64,000 nt of DNA from Nocardia camponoti (GCF_014646135.1 NZ_BMMW01000003.1:218947-282946); one strand, 5' to 3'. Counted from the first letter of the stretch, positions 52,801 through 59,130 are shown. Translations and numbers: made by a program. The notes: generated from the sequence alone by a model not told the origin.

Positions 52801-55532
52801 TGTTGGGACGAGTCGCTGGCGTGGCGCATTTGGGATGGGTCGCTGGCGTGGGGCTGTTGGGACCGCTCGCCGTCGCTCGGCCGCAGAGCTGGGTCGTTGG
52901 TGCGCGACTGTTGGGGCGAGTCACCGGGATGCGACTGCTGGACCCGTTCGCTGGTGCGCTGTTGTGCCCGCTCGCTAGCGCGCGAGTGTTGCGGTGCTTC
53001 GCCAGCCCGCGCGGCGGGGGCGTCGGCGATGGGGACCGCTACCGGAGTGAGCAGCCCGTCACCGGCATCGGCGCGATGATGCGGGTCCGCTTGTGGCTGA
53101 TCGGGGTGCGTTTCGCGTGGTGAAGCGGAATCGCCACCCCGAGTCGAATCCCCTTGGTGCAGGGCATGATTGGTGCTCGGATTGCTCCCAGCGACGGGTG
53201 CCGCATGGACGGCACCTGCTTGACTGGCGGACGGTACATCCGCGATTCCCGCCCGCGAAACCGTGGCAGGCCGGGCGGCGGACCCGTCGTTCGCGACAGC
53301 CCGGGATTCGTGTGCAGAACCGTCGAGACTGCTCGCGCGCGGCAAAGTTGTTGTCTGCGCGCGATTTTCGTGCGTACCAGGTTGAGGTCGAGCGTCGGCC
53401 TGCGCCGAGCCCGCACTCTGGGCAGGCTGCGCCACGGTCGCGTTCGTCGCGTTGTGAGCGCCAGTCGCGGTCCCACTGGAGGGTCCGCCGGTCGGGCTGG
53501 CCGAGTTCTGACCGCCAGCCGCGTTGACCGCAGCCTGACCGACGGTCGCATTAACCGCGCTGTGAGCGCCAGTCGCGGTCCCACTGGACGGTCCACCGGT
53601 CGGGCTGGCCGAGTTCTGGCCGCCAGCCGCGTTGGCCGCAGCCTGACCGGCGGTCGCATTAACCGCGTTGTGAGCGCCGGTCGCGGTCGCGCTCGGCGGC
53701 CCACTGGTCGGGTTGGTCGCGCTCTGGGCACCCGCCGCGTTGGCCGCAGCCTGACCGGCGGTCGCGTTAACCGCGTTGTGCGCGCCAGTCGGGGTCGCGC
53801 TCGACGGCCCACCCGTCGCATTGGTCGCATTGTGGCCGCCAGTCGCGGTCGCACTGGACGGTCCGCCGCTCGGGCTGGCCGAGTTCTGACCGCCAGCCGC
53901 GTTGACCGCGGGCTGCAAGCCCGTTGCGTTCGTCGTACTTGGACTGCCTGCCGCCGTCGCACCGGCCTGACCGCCGGTCGGCTGCGCCGCCTCGCCTTGG
54001 GACGCGGCGTGTGTGCCCGGCTGCCCATCGCCGACACCCTGCGCGGACCGTCCGTCCGACGACGCCTCCATTCGGCCACCGTTATCCGCCGCGTTGGTGG
54101 TGCTCGTCGCCCCATCAGCGACATCAGCACGACCTGCGGAACTCGAATCATGCTGTTGCGCGCCAGGTTCCGATGCCGACGGCTCCCCCGGTTGCGCGCC
54201 ATCTCCGCGCCCACCGTCGACACGCGCGCCGTCACTCTGCGCGCCCTCACCCTGCGCGCCGTCGGACCCGAGCCGTCCGCCACCACCGGCATGAGCATCA
54301 CCGGATTGCGTTGCGTCACCGCTCTTTTCGCCGTCCGCAACGGCGGGTTCCGCACCACCCTGCCCGGCGCCATCGCCCGACCCATCAACGCTGCCAGCAG
54401 GCCGCATCGACTGCTCGGGGCCCGCACCGGTCCCGCGCGCACCCTCAGCGGAGCCGTCCCCGACGCCCCGCTGACCACTCCCGTCCCCACTTGCCGGATG
54501 CTGCCCGTACCCACCCAAATCCACACCGTCGCCGAACAATCCGGCAATTCTGGTGTCGAACGATGGCCGGTTGAATAGTCGCGGATTCATCGAGTTCCAC
54601 GCCGAATGCGCGAGCGCCTCACTACCACCCGACATCGCCCCGTTGGTCACGCCAGCCGACCACTGCAACGGGTCACTCGCCGCCGACTTGAGGTTGTCCC
54701 ATGCCTGGTCAAGGCCACCGTCGGCGACATCCCACGCAAACTGCCCTGCCATCCCACCGACGGTCCCGACCACCCCAGCGCCGGCACCGGTGATCGCGCC
54801 CTTGAGGAACGGCTTCATCTCGCCGCCGATGCGGTTGCCCAACCAGCCGCCGAACGGCCCCGCTGCCGCACCGCCAGCCGCCGACGTGAAGGCGGTGTTG
54901 CCAACCTGCTTCCAGTCGATCTCCTTTCGGTGCCCGGCACCCACCTGGTACTGCTGGATCGCGAACTCCTGCATGGTGCCGATCACCGTGTCGATCAGCA
55001 CGTGCCGCGCCATGAACGAAACCACTTTGGTCGCGGCGAATCTCGCGACATTGCGAATGATCCACGCGACAGCCCGCTCACCAATCAACCGCACCGCGAC
55101 GCGGGTTATCGCGATCGCCGCCGCCTCGACGGCGGGCGCGGTCGGCGGGAAAACCCACGCCGCCACGATCTCGGCCAGCAGCAGTGCGAGCGACGAGTAG
55201 AACATCAGCTTGGTGTATTCGATTTCGGTGGCGGTCGAGTTCACCGTTTCACCGACTTGGTCGAAGAACTCGGCCAATTTCTCGATCGACTGATCGCCGG
55301 TGCGCATGCTGTCGAAGGCCTTGGTCAGGTCGTCGACACCGTCGCCGTCCGGATATGCCTTGAGCGCAGCGGCTTTCGCAGCGTCGATATCGTCGAAGAT
55401 CTCGCGCAGTCCGTCGGCGGCGGTGTGCCAGTCATCGGCGAGCTCCCACATCCGGTCCTCATCGCCATGTGGCCATTCCATGCCGACGAGATACTTGAGC
55501 CATTCCAGCTCACCGGGGAGTTCGAGCGACAT
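40842..55532 (-). CDS. Giant WXG-like polymorphic toxin-type T7SS protein (4896 aa)
   Basis: Single frame of 14.7 kb. In order: WXG100-like start with MEWPHGDEDRMWELADDWH (1-110) and a hydrophobic stretch (about 110-175); Gly-rich region (about 230-270); long Ala/Gly/Asn/Ser repeats (about 330-950); a C80/caspase-like segment with His1003 (VILHG) and Cys1044 (RLVACHSG); coiled coil (about 1230-1340); a YwqJ-like deaminase segment with HAE (H1428, E1430) and CCANC (C1493, C1496); a second coiled coil (about 1590-1730) ending in a repeated VYEG strand; then two copies of a large module (about 1935-2925 and 3692-4548) separated by tandem repeats, and a C-terminal domain (about 4770-4896). Substrate of the deaminase and any auto-cleavage are inferred. 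Confidence 0.75.
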   Translation of the reverse strand: MSLELPGELEWLKYLVGMEWPHGDEDRMWELADDWHTAADGLREIFDDIDAAKAAALKAYPDGDGVDDLTKAFDSMRTGDQSIEKLAEFFDQVGETVNSTATEIEYTKLMFYSSLALLLAEIVAAWVFPPTAPAVEAAAIAITRVAVRLIGERAVAWIIRNVARFAATKVVSFMARHVLIDTVIGTMQEFAIQQYQVGAGHRKEIDWKQVGNTAFTSAAGGAAAGPFGGWLGNRIGGEMKPFLKGAITGAGAGVVGTVGGMAGQFAWDVADGGLDQAWDNLKSAASDPLQWSAGVTNGAMSGGSEALAHSAWNSMNPRLFNRPSFDTRIAGLFGDGVDLGGYGQHPASGDGSGQRGVGDGSAEGARGTGAGPEQSMRPAGSVDGSGDGAGQGGAEPAVADGEKSGDATQSGDAHAGGGGRLGSDGAQGEGAQSDGARVDGGRGDGAQPGEPSASEPGAQQHDSSSAGRADVADGATSTTNAADNGGRMEASSDGRSAQGVGDGQPGTHAASQGEAAQPTGGQAGATAAGSPSTTNATGLQPAVNAAGGQNSASPSGGPSSATATGGHNATNATGGPSSATPTGAHNAVNATAGQAAANAAGAQSATNPTSGPPSATATGAHNAVNATAGQAAANAAGGQNSASPTGGPSSGTATGAHSAVNATVGQAAVNAAGGQNSASPTGGPSSGTATGAHNATNATVAQPAQSAGSAQADARPQPGTHENRAQTTTLPRASSLDGSAHESRAVANDGSAARPATVSRAGIADVPSASQAGAVHAAPVAGSNPSTNHALHQGDSTRGGDSASPRETHPDQPQADPHHRADAGDGLLTPVAVPIADAPAARAGEAPQHSRASERAQQRTSERVQQSHPGDSPQQSRTNDPALRPSDGERSQQPHASDPSQMRHASDSSQQPHASDSSQSRDSSSDHPSRTGDSDDLRNARTTHDTHEPWTDRDGNPPVFDDFLANGEGVVHRPDSTSIGDDPATHSVRENLLNEGQHDVILHGTADGAPIPGDRVPTHPEQIVQAILNNPHYEPGTPIRLVACHSGNANGWAQYVADRLGVTVRAPDGVVGAMPFPGSPAIFRDPGTGWQDFRPAADQRVNPGDPRERIPALNPDAPEPRWERGLEPALVSAGPNPANSIWMSGGDDPPLVDGQPPSNFLHPITGPDGVPLHGTDTVPDLPRLGDSLVQRLGQLSLDDPQVTTAGSPPEITHVAGVPIGEYSDLLANERARAFADQAARFDQHDAAVRAAKEEVNKANPAAKRATTHERDALGKLRAAEQKLAEARSADQPTAKAEQEARAAKETYDRRVAEAQAANDRVDAARKSLADSRKALADALADGSAFAAHDRGPVTSITIDRLTGRVYEGANGLRTPISVDEIHPTLVDNIRRTGADPDAVYDAAPKESADPTGGHDRVAYPHYGNPLEHAEVRGTNMALQDRAADNERMRAERPDASPDQLLPTDYEGLRSILNTPYNPEGNQGIHSPQPSPCCANCSRTVAGTESSAGHFRDHVEGRGPRDGVGVGNTDRALVSPFAEDSNMAHLVPTVDGGGTVGDRSPRVLGDLTSGSITRTDGVITAIDGTAPDAFARDLAADRAGDYDRPGATHAETLAADVAARERELGAARAKYDAAVDNPNGLPDADALAAARERVEADIADAERREQDAKTKLAAVRASGDQALIREALTEQRGAQTDGKAARQAAAAIDAAASGLENATTRADEARTALAEHTAATARYRAEVAVVVDLVSGRVYEGVVGERGPDDVLSELRERAVSDRTPEQTALDPTGTALADATSRAGERVVNADPSPLNDGASQSDSSRQQGVASDTADSAINDGAREGDSSRHRDEPSRPSARSADDGASERDSSSRQRDTERAPADERDRQGDGPRWMDGDNQNTGNQNTGNEHNSNEHNGNENAGNERGGNERGGGGSDLRPAFAEGHIRELQVRMQTGEHVVVRARFEDGRWVVENVQSLAPQSNSSPVARPTTDLPRGKLRALVDMLNAGYRGLNLKYPSGSGIDGRGQTEIRDGVQAIAHLSDPPPTHAPMPPHHPGPPGDVVQAPPPPGEGPVLNVARIGKEGFTVWQNRELLPLIGERLGRMRDVAGEYVPVLNPDGTEYRPWITDADPRLVRDTVIDELLAERTTPAEALAVLRELFATADPELRQELINDMGANSLISPEAEIALEQLPPYEPSDDPTPTPPADESLGEMARRLGYEIDEDSPAGLRRAIAEQMHRVLREAASIEGLADAARRVREEQERPYSWPGADPRAADAPAARPVPFGDEVNFFDKNPMGRFLRELVVAFDGDPVRLDIDRVANGADPLPDWGNIANDAELGRDQAGRDFFEHALRRDQLRDELSGRAAMFGVDLTDLTGENLTRVIGVLRDAAAQHARDLAAFIALADQYLAGHPSERASEAYHDQVARFPGTDGSPDRLIVVDGELDRGQALARVLADNPDLARALRDGDLTLTYAEQRVDADGNVVIDPLPTPPITHVDSAIAGHEFTATFVRGDDGAWHAVSPDAPLTRAQLRDEIVSAASQLGLGGEQLHPARVHQVLDRLAIDNALRAGQLEMLADYARQMAEIETFNSVGDARSQLAHRLGISQADFTPQRVSEGLVNRRQRRATREQQFEDLLDGPRHEPRGNQGYSRQLREIDEAAVNAAQARLLAALGVTDPRSFAPKEYRKGAVNYGPADQGIDARKLRKLVMRMQRRGGTDVVRAALTEYVTALQRIDRYSEVPGGDHRADPRGVGQPDVSDLDGMRSLREAVRAALPGRPLDYPRRIADHVDGLAGPEGDLHRPQPNRDWSRLIGVNAPDSGQLNAAIDNYHAALAASRGIDVPEFRGMSQEAIAGELDRARGEASKLAADFVKVYEAYRDGKIEKHEGLDRAKLTAEVDRLREEIRTRAEQVTHLRSLVERYYAPEVNATHPGTALAGERTPTGPDGPAQPPSATQSGEVGRPDEVGRPDEVGAPDEVGAPDEVGAPDEVGAPDEVGQSGEVGQSGEVGQPGEVGQPGEVGQPGEVGQPGEVADDGPSRQSGPARPESNEDGTSAEGELGGRPDAMRRATGDESRSDSARFDEVMSKLDEVASALDQPLPTLDELVGPATPVDPLAMIDDAVRRQEMAADHAAAQRNRDADAALENVIDHLADVDSDIAAHQSYLAARAELDAARADIADRFAELGPSESPSASTELTRDEPGPEDGDSDDDDPPPAAPLAQPGGPPSRPPGNPPVTFAPDPDEPTRGRRSNWFAELFPQRAPAELAVRDTADVVAQDGDNANAPNGDRDAASRHAAAHDADAATRNRDAANRDADAAHRDGDAAHRDGDAAHRDADAAHRDADAAHRDADAAHRDADAAHRDADAAHRNDADASAHSRDNDHAMPGSGTDQAMPGGGTERSMPGGNTDQADARDGVDPTPNPLDDMADFLRELAELPPSAHADVAPLTDAQRDYVRRIANDLGFGELLTNLPDPLGALGEIADMARARDFIDSALDPDAEPTPMRYPDDFETLDLDELEAWEADGDPAIAAEMRETLRQAGIDNPAPDQPVPADPAERPVKPTRILDPTEAVMGTPRVEQASEAARRLAAQLNVDPADQSAMDLRRYRNAMRAGAIEAFADTVRRFTESSDPVQRAHLRAAASRWAARLNLSPDPALTRAPDDINRLRAGIAREAADLAHLHHLTANDLTERHFAIEVEGERMLVRLVPDGDGAWRAEQIDRPAPPPRPVPDAVPEAEKPKGWFRRMLGKLSYGYLGDTPKHASGSSLDSAFLSMMANMAGLPLTSMKDPTPGGPVGDEYEALSVKFNPFRWVVEGQKFWANRELIPLLRHLSTRIADQAGEFLPMRNPDGSEYRPWITDADPALRAEVEADLRALGLDHLIDADNIADHAPESKGGPQTEVEPVEPLPPWLREVVDAVRQRLVDATALELLARELGVQIADFTGAGLRSAVDEGEYRLLRRDGVLAALDEAARGFNDENARIPFRPNSFFSKDPLGAFLKEVVDANGGDLSFLNLQGVNNGGEWTSAWDLLDDVDQPGREQGLRVYFENALRRSGLRDERSVWAQLTAADLSALVADVDAELGTLREQLTRSRQLLSEFGSRATEFSESDFGERAIIDADNGTIAIVDTGAGHEQSLARLLRDADQGVVDRVNQGQMRIDIRAVGIDETGRVQVVEVDPPDVRHVRTEVDGRVVEVTMLRDQGGEWRVVDVPPASPAPSVPAVASEIPTSPSRRSADVLADVVEVSTRLGIENPVGRSGAEVDALLAELERANGMRARQVEALIDYALTVDAIDNFNELHDARARLALRARVDADALTPAVIAETIADPTTGTALRRQQVKDLLAYAKLISGIDPTAVAAARVALAPHLGLERTALPTDADALHDAIVNRVNVIADRNDVVGPLTDFVARLADLDPFTDGLVFDPATDPRAVGDDPPVHDRDAIDFLREVGADTVGEPGPTAIGTTPDALPTPSSDYARLLGVDLTNADPTRFAQAYEIFRDGRIDREERLTPAQRAEVHAEIRDEIRQRRADIAALRTLLIEPHAPTTPLTPAAPEQLPPAAPDQQPPAPDGPDTRGPHPTPDTDEPGAPGPDWMGADDTHPADRSRESDNHEPDNREPDNSAAAQLPGHRLRSHLHPHHEEEEVEFPDIPFFARPELPNPDPISPTQPARQPDPSPHADIADYQRRMNAATAQHPHAQVGNGNPSGYSNGVAPHGGAQPGTFPTHPGGTNGSQYLPQQDSSAMAPMPNAHNGIRPGTNGPNANHPPVFVRPLTGFGPPGLLDPATGVLHAVQPNDSAANGVYAQLGDAPVVFYRGRDGLALRVGQFAFPLDGPIDVSWEQSPQRMSRLLVMSAGQVLCQVVYPSLPPELDLGLLVRDVTADPSRRSAIFR
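41890..44460 (-). repeat. Second copy of the duplicated module inside the giant toxin
   Basis: About residues 3692-4548. Shared landmarks with the first copy: FWANRELIPLLRHL, EYRPWITDADPALR, FFSKDPLGAFLKEVV, YFENALRRSGLRDE, FNELHDARARLALR and FRDGRIDREERLT. The protein copies are diverged to roughly the level of old duplicates; only short strings are identical. Confidence 0.7.
45416..45595 (-). repeat. 21-bp in-frame tandem repeat (AAHRDAD units)
   Basis: Eight or so head-to-tail copies of a 21-bp unit encoding AAHRDAD or AAHRDGD, with few mismatches. A multiple of 3, so copy-number change keeps the frame. Low-complexity linker between the two big modules of the giant protein. His-, Arg- and Asp-rich, likely an extended or metal/polyanion-binding linker. 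Confidence 0.9.
46435..46665 (-). repeat. 18-bp in-frame tandem repeat (VGxxxE hexapeptides)
   Basis: About twelve contiguous 18-bp units encoding VGRPDE, VGAPDE, VGQSGE or VGQPGE. The four variant types are grouped in blocks, indicating recent unit duplication by slippage or unequal crossover. Acidic linker following the first module of the giant protein. Confidence 0.9.
46760..49730 (-). repeat. First copy of the duplicated module inside the giant toxin
   Basis: About residues 1935-2925. Landmarks: VWQNRELLPLIGERL, EYRPWITDADPRLV, FFDKNPMGRFLRELV, FFEHALRRDQLRDE, FNSVGDARSQLAHRL and YRDGKIEKHEGLD, each with a counterpart at the same spacing in the second copy. Confidence 0.7.
53430..53960 (-). 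repeat. Long imperfect Ala/Gly/Asn/Thr repeats near the toxin N-terminus
   Basis: Units of about 20-40 residues built from GGQNSASPTGGPSSGTATGA and NATVGQAAVNAAG-type blocks, repeated five or six times. The DNA repeats are close to identical between neighbours. Expected to be disordered and perhaps to span the cell wall. Confidence 0.85.
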
Positions 55533-55543
55533 GCGAGGTTAGG

Positions 55544-55999
55544 TCACCAGCTCGAATCCGTTGCCGCGCCACGGTATTCGCGCGCCGGCTCGTCATCAGT
55601 ACGACGAGCGGGCGGGGTAAGCGGAGCGGCGACGGTCGGCGGGATCGAAAGGTCAGGCATGCCGTCGATGAGGTCGGACAGCTTCGGCATCCGGGCACGC
55701 TGGGTCTGGAACGGCGTCATCAGCTCGCCCATCTTGCGCGCGACCTCCGCGCTCGCCTGTCGAGCGGCCTCGGTGACGGCCTTGGCGATCTCGGCGTACT
55801 CAAGGTCGTCGATGTCGGTACTGAATTTCGTATCAATCACCTGGTTATCGGCGTTGACGGTCACGGTGACCCGACGGCGAACCGTGGCGCTGGCGGTGAT
55901 CTCCGATCGCGCCTGCTGAATCCGCGCGACCGCACGCAACTGCTCCTGCACGCCGTCGATGATGTCGGCTAGGTCGGCTTTGGCTTGGTCGTTAGTCAT
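55544..55999 (-). CDS. YbaB/EbfC-like protein, T7SS-linked (copy 2)
   Basis: 151 residues. DIIDGVQEQLRAVARIQQARSEI helix, VTVTVNADNQVIDTKFSTDID strands and an AVTEAARQASAEVARKMGELM helix give the YbaB fold; a Pro-rich tail of about 45 residues follows (PDLSIPPTVAAPLTPPARR). Ends 11 bp before the giant toxin gene, so likely part of the same operon; the giant gene has no obvious ribosome site of its own. Confidence 0.72.
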   Translation of the reverse strand: MTNDQAKADLADIIDGVQEQLRAVARIQQARSEITASATVRRRVTVTVNADNQVIDTKFSTDIDDLEYAEIAKAVTEAARQASAEVARKMGELMTPFQTQRARMPKLSDLIDGMPDLSIPPTVAAPLTPPARRTDDEPAREYRGAATDSSW

Positions 56000-56014
56000 G
56001 GCTCTGGCGCTCGA

Positions 56015-56332
56015 TCAGGCGAAGCCATCGCGGTTGCCGTGCTCCATTTTGTCGATCTTGGCTGCCGCATCGGCCTGACCAGCCGAGAACTTGCCCATCG
56101 CGTCGGCCATCGCCTGCGCGTTGGTGGTGGTTGCCGACTTCATCTTGGTGTAACCGCCGTCGCCGCCGGTGGCGAAGTTGGTGCCGAGGGTGTCGTCGCC
56201 CCAGCAGCCGTCTTTAGCGTCGATCGCGGCTTTGAGGGTGGTGAGTACCGCGTCGATCTTGTCGTGCACCGCATCGGATTTACGCGAAGCGGCGCGAAAC
56301 AGATCGGCGTCGAATTCGAGTTTCGGGGCCAT
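56015..56332 (-). CDS. WXG100-family protein of the toxin module
   Basis: 105 residues. LEFDADLFRAASRKSDAVHDKI start, turn CWGDDTLGTNFATGGDGG (W44-G45), two amphipathic helices. The WGDD form of the turn is typical of WXG100 proteins beside actinobacterial polymorphic toxins. No YxxxD/E at its C-terminus, so a partner (the giant or the 629-aa protein) may supply the signal. 15 bp before YbaB-like copy 2. Confidence 0.8.
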   Translation of the reverse strand: MAPKLEFDADLFRAASRKSDAVHDKIDAVLTTLKAAIDAKDGCWGDDTLGTNFATGGDGGYTKMKSATTTNAQAMADAMGKFSAGQADAAAKIDKMEHGNRDGFA

Positions 56333-56442
56333 TACCGATCACCCTTTCGCTTGTGCCGTCGAGCACATCACATCTCGTTCGCTTGCGCAACAACTCTGCC
56401 CGACGAATGCGAATCCTGGCTTACGCCAACATGAATCGTGGC

Positions 56443-57237
56443 TCACTGACTCGCCTCCCAGTGCGACTCGACACGCTCCACCATTCGCCCGATCGAGCGA
56501 TCCACCTTGGCCGCCAACAGCTTTCGGGTAATCGGCTCCGCCACCGGATCATTGGACGGCAACCCGATTCCGTAGCGACCATCGCCGGGCAGGTCGCGCC
56601 AGACGATGATGTCGCGTTCCATGCCACGCGACCCGAACATCGACTGGTTCTGCAACGTCTCAATCAGCCCGGTCCGCTCCGCCTCGATCGCGAAGAAGGC
56701 AGCGTGCCGCGTCGCGACTCCGGTGTCGGCCTCGTCGAAGATCATCGAGGGGCGAGGTTCGTAGTTGTCCTGTCGCGCCTCACCGCTGAGGAGGGGGATG
56801 ATGCCGGTTTGCCCAGCAGGCACGTCGGGCATCAGCGCCACAATCGCCTCGGCCAACCCATAGGGTCCACACTCAACGATGCTGTAACCCGAACTGTGCC
56901 AAGCGGTTCGACCAGGACGCTGGTAAACGAGGTAGCCCTGCGCGCCGGCCCGCGCCGCCCGGGCCTTGATCATGTGCGCCGCGCTTTCCGAATCGCGGTC
57001 GTACCAACCACGCAGGCGCACATACACTTCCGGCCGCGCGAGCGTCTCGATCGCCGCTTGCAACTCACCGTCGATTCGGTCGCGTAACCGTACCCACGCC
57101 TCGTACTCGCGCTGTTCGAACTCAAGCGCGTCCTGAATCTCGCTCACGAAGGTGAGCGGCCTCGGCATCCCCGGCCCGACCAGCCGCTCCCAGAGGACAC
57201 TGAATTCGATGTCGGTGAAATCCCATTGACGCGTCAT
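56443..57237 (-). CDS. EspG-like T7SS chaperone, non-mycobacterial type (copy B)
   Basis: 264 residues. WDFTDIEFSVLWERLVGPGMPRPLTFVS start, IDGELQAAIETLARPEVYVRLRGWYDRD, GAQGYLVYQRPGRTAWHSSGYSIVECG and ERDIIVWRDLPGDGRYGIG (in pieces). Paralogue of copy A and in the same place relative to its long substrate (3 bp after the 629-aa gene). Likely chaperone of that substrate and perhaps of the giant toxin. Confidence 0.85.
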   Translation of the reverse strand: MTRQWDFTDIEFSVLWERLVGPGMPRPLTFVSEIQDALEFEQREYEAWVRLRDRIDGELQAAIETLARPEVYVRLRGWYDRDSESAAHMIKARAARAGAQGYLVYQRPGRTAWHSSGYSIVECGPYGLAEAIVALMPDVPAGQTGIIPLLSGEARQDNYEPRPSMIFDEADTGVATRHAAFFAIEAERTGLIETLQNQSMFGSRGMERDIIVWRDLPGDGRYGIGLPSNDPVAEPITRKLLAAKVDRSIGRMVERVESHWEASQ

Positions 57238-57240
57238 GGC

Positions 57241-59130
57241 TTAGATCGCGCTCCGACGTTGCTCGATCGCCGTCGCCGCGTCGGCCACCTCGCGCGCCAC
57301 GCGGGAGACGGCCTCGCCAGCGTCGGCGCTGGCCGCCACAAGGGGCGACACGATGTCGGAGCCGAGATTGGTGAAATCGGGGAGCGTGGCGCGCGGGAAC
57401 GCCGTGACAGGCTCTGGTGCGGCGGCCACCGGTTGGGTGATCGGGTTCGTCGGAGTGAGGCCAAGCGTCTGGGCCACCGGCACCAATTCGGGTTTGTCGG
57501 CAAGCACCTGGGCGAACTGCGGGGAATCGACGATCGCGGTACGCAGGTCAGGGAACTGCGCGAGCGTCTTGGTCAATTCCGTGAGGTCCGGCGTCATCGC
57601 GCTGACGTCGATTTTCGCGAGCGCCTCGATCAGGCTCGGTAGGGATTGGGTGACCGACGAGACGACACCTGAGATCGCCGAAATCAGCGACGACAGGTCG
57701 GAATTTCCGTTCGAGGAACCGCTGCTGCCTGACGTGCCCTTCGCCGCGCCCGCGCTTCCAGATGTGGGCCCGGTCCCCGTTCCACCGGTCGCGCCTTGAT
57801 TACCGGCACCCTGTGCGTTCTGTTTCTGCTTGTCGAGTTCCTGCTGCTGTTTCGCCAGGGCTTCGCGCTGCTTCTGCACTGCGGCAACCTGCTGTTGCTG
57901 CTGGTCTTGGGCGGCCTTGTCCTGGGCCGCTTTGTCTTGGGCCGCCCTGTCTTGCGCTCCCGCGTTTTGCGACCCACCGCCGCCGCCCTGACTGCCCGAT
58001 TGCCCGCCGGACCCAGCTCCCGAGCCCGAACCGCTTCCGCCGCCCTGACCGTTGCCGCCGGTACCGTCGCCGCGCTTGCCCGGATCCTCGGGCTTCTCCT
58101 TGCCTTTCTCCGGGGGCGGCGGCCCGAGCGCGCCCTTCGGCACGGACGGGACGGCGGCGACCGGATACATCTTCTGCACCTCGTCGAAGCCGTTGTAGTA
58201 GTGGTCCTTGTACAGGTCCTGTACTTCGCTCACGTCATCGCAGGTCTCGCCGTTGGCGGGCACCGGCATCGACACCTCCGTCGCATGCAGAAAGTCGACG
58301 AAGTACTGCAGCGCCGAGTGCATCATCGTGAACCCGTCGCGCAACTCCCCGATCGACTTGACAAAGCCCTGCACCGCGGTGAAGGCCGCGTCGCCTCCGT
58401 TGCTCTCCCAGTTGTCCTTGGTGATCGTGCGGATTCCGGATTGGAAGGCCGTGCCCGCCTTGTCGACCTCGGTCGCCAGGGTCTGCCAGGTCGGCATGTC
58501 ACCGGCCACCTGCCACCAATCGATGCGCTGACCGAGCGCTTGTAAGTCCTTCCATCCCATGCTCTTTGGCGAACGTGCATGCGGTCCGAAGATATCGGCT
58601 TCCTCGGCTTTTCCCAGTTTCGGTGTGCTTGGCTTCTTCGCCAGCTCGATATCATCGTCGTGGCCGCCGCCCAGCTGAAAGTGCGGTGGCATGTACCAAG
58701 GCGCTTTGCCGATCGCGTCCTTATAGCTCGACGCGGGCGGCTCCTTCGACACCCCACTCAACGCGGTCTTGTTGCTGTTGAGCGTCGCGAGCTCCGACGC
58801 ACTGAGCGTGTCGTTGCCGGTGTAGAGCGCGCCCGCGTCTTTGAACATGTCGGTCATGTCTTGGAGCGCGTCGATGAACTTGCCGACCGTGTCGTAGGCC
58901 TGGGTCGTCTCCTCGATGAACCGCGAGCGAAGCGGACCAGCATGCACCTCGTCGCCGCCGATCGCGGCCACTGAATAGTTGTTGAGCTTGCCCGGCGCGA
59001 GGGCGTCCTTGCAGCCTTTGAGCACGGCGATCATGTCGCGGCACGCGTTGGCGGCTTTGAGGGCTGCCCCGGTTTCGACCCGGATCGTCGCTTTGCTCGC
59101 CGCACCGTCCCACGCAGTCTTATCGCCCAC
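57241..59130 (-). CDS. Long T7SS substrate, WXG/EspC-like N-terminus (629 aa)
   Basis: 629 residues from the GTG at 59130, chosen because it gives the compact start VGDKTAWDGAASKATIRVETG; the frame extends further upstream but would overlap the divergent gene's promoter. Residues 1-110 are a helical module closing in Y103-T-G-N-D107 (YxxxD). A second domain (about 170-360) has several Trp, including DWWQVAGDMPTWQ, and an HATEVSMPVP strand. Then a Gly/Gln-rich linker with AAQDK repeats and a Pro/Ala-rich end. Gene architecture parallels the 592-aa gene of module 2. No enzyme domain recognised. Start confidence is moderate. Confidence 0.65.
   Translation of the reverse strand: MGDKTAWDGAASKATIRVETGAALKAANACRDMIAVLKGCKDALAPGKLNNYSVAAIGGDEVHAGPLRSRFIEETTQAYDTVGKFIDALQDMTDMFKDAGALYTGNDTLSASELATLNSNKTALSGVSKEPPASSYKDAIGKAPWYMPPHFQLGGGHDDDIELAKKPSTPKLGKAEEADIFGPHARSPKSMGWKDLQALGQRIDWWQVAGDMPTWQTLATEVDKAGTAFQSGIRTITKDNWESNGGDAAFTAVQGFVKSIGELRDGFTMMHSALQYFVDFLHATEVSMPVPANGETCDDVSEVQDLYKDHYYNGFDEVQKMYPVAAVPSVPKGALGPPPPEKGKEKPEDPGKRGDGTGGNGQGGGSGSGSGAGSGGQSGSQGGGGGSQNAGAQDRAAQDKAAQDKAAQDQQQQQVAAVQKQREALAKQQQELDKQKQNAQGAGNQGATGGTGTGPTSGSAGAAKGTSGSSGSSNGNSDLSSLISAISGVVSSVTQSLPSLIEALAKIDVSAMTPDLTELTKTLAQFPDLRTAIVDSPQFAQVLADKPELVPVAQTLGLTPTNPITQPVAAAPEPVTAFPRATLPDFTNLGSDIVSPLVAASADAGEAVSRVAREVADAATAIEQRRSAI

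Noticed and set aside
40842..55532. Identification of the giant protein as CpnT with a TNT NAD-glycohydrolase domain.
   Set aside because: The WXG-like N-terminus is similar in style, but the C-terminal 130 residues show no TNT pattern, and the downstream genes are YezG- and YwqK-like rather than a clear TNT immunity factor.
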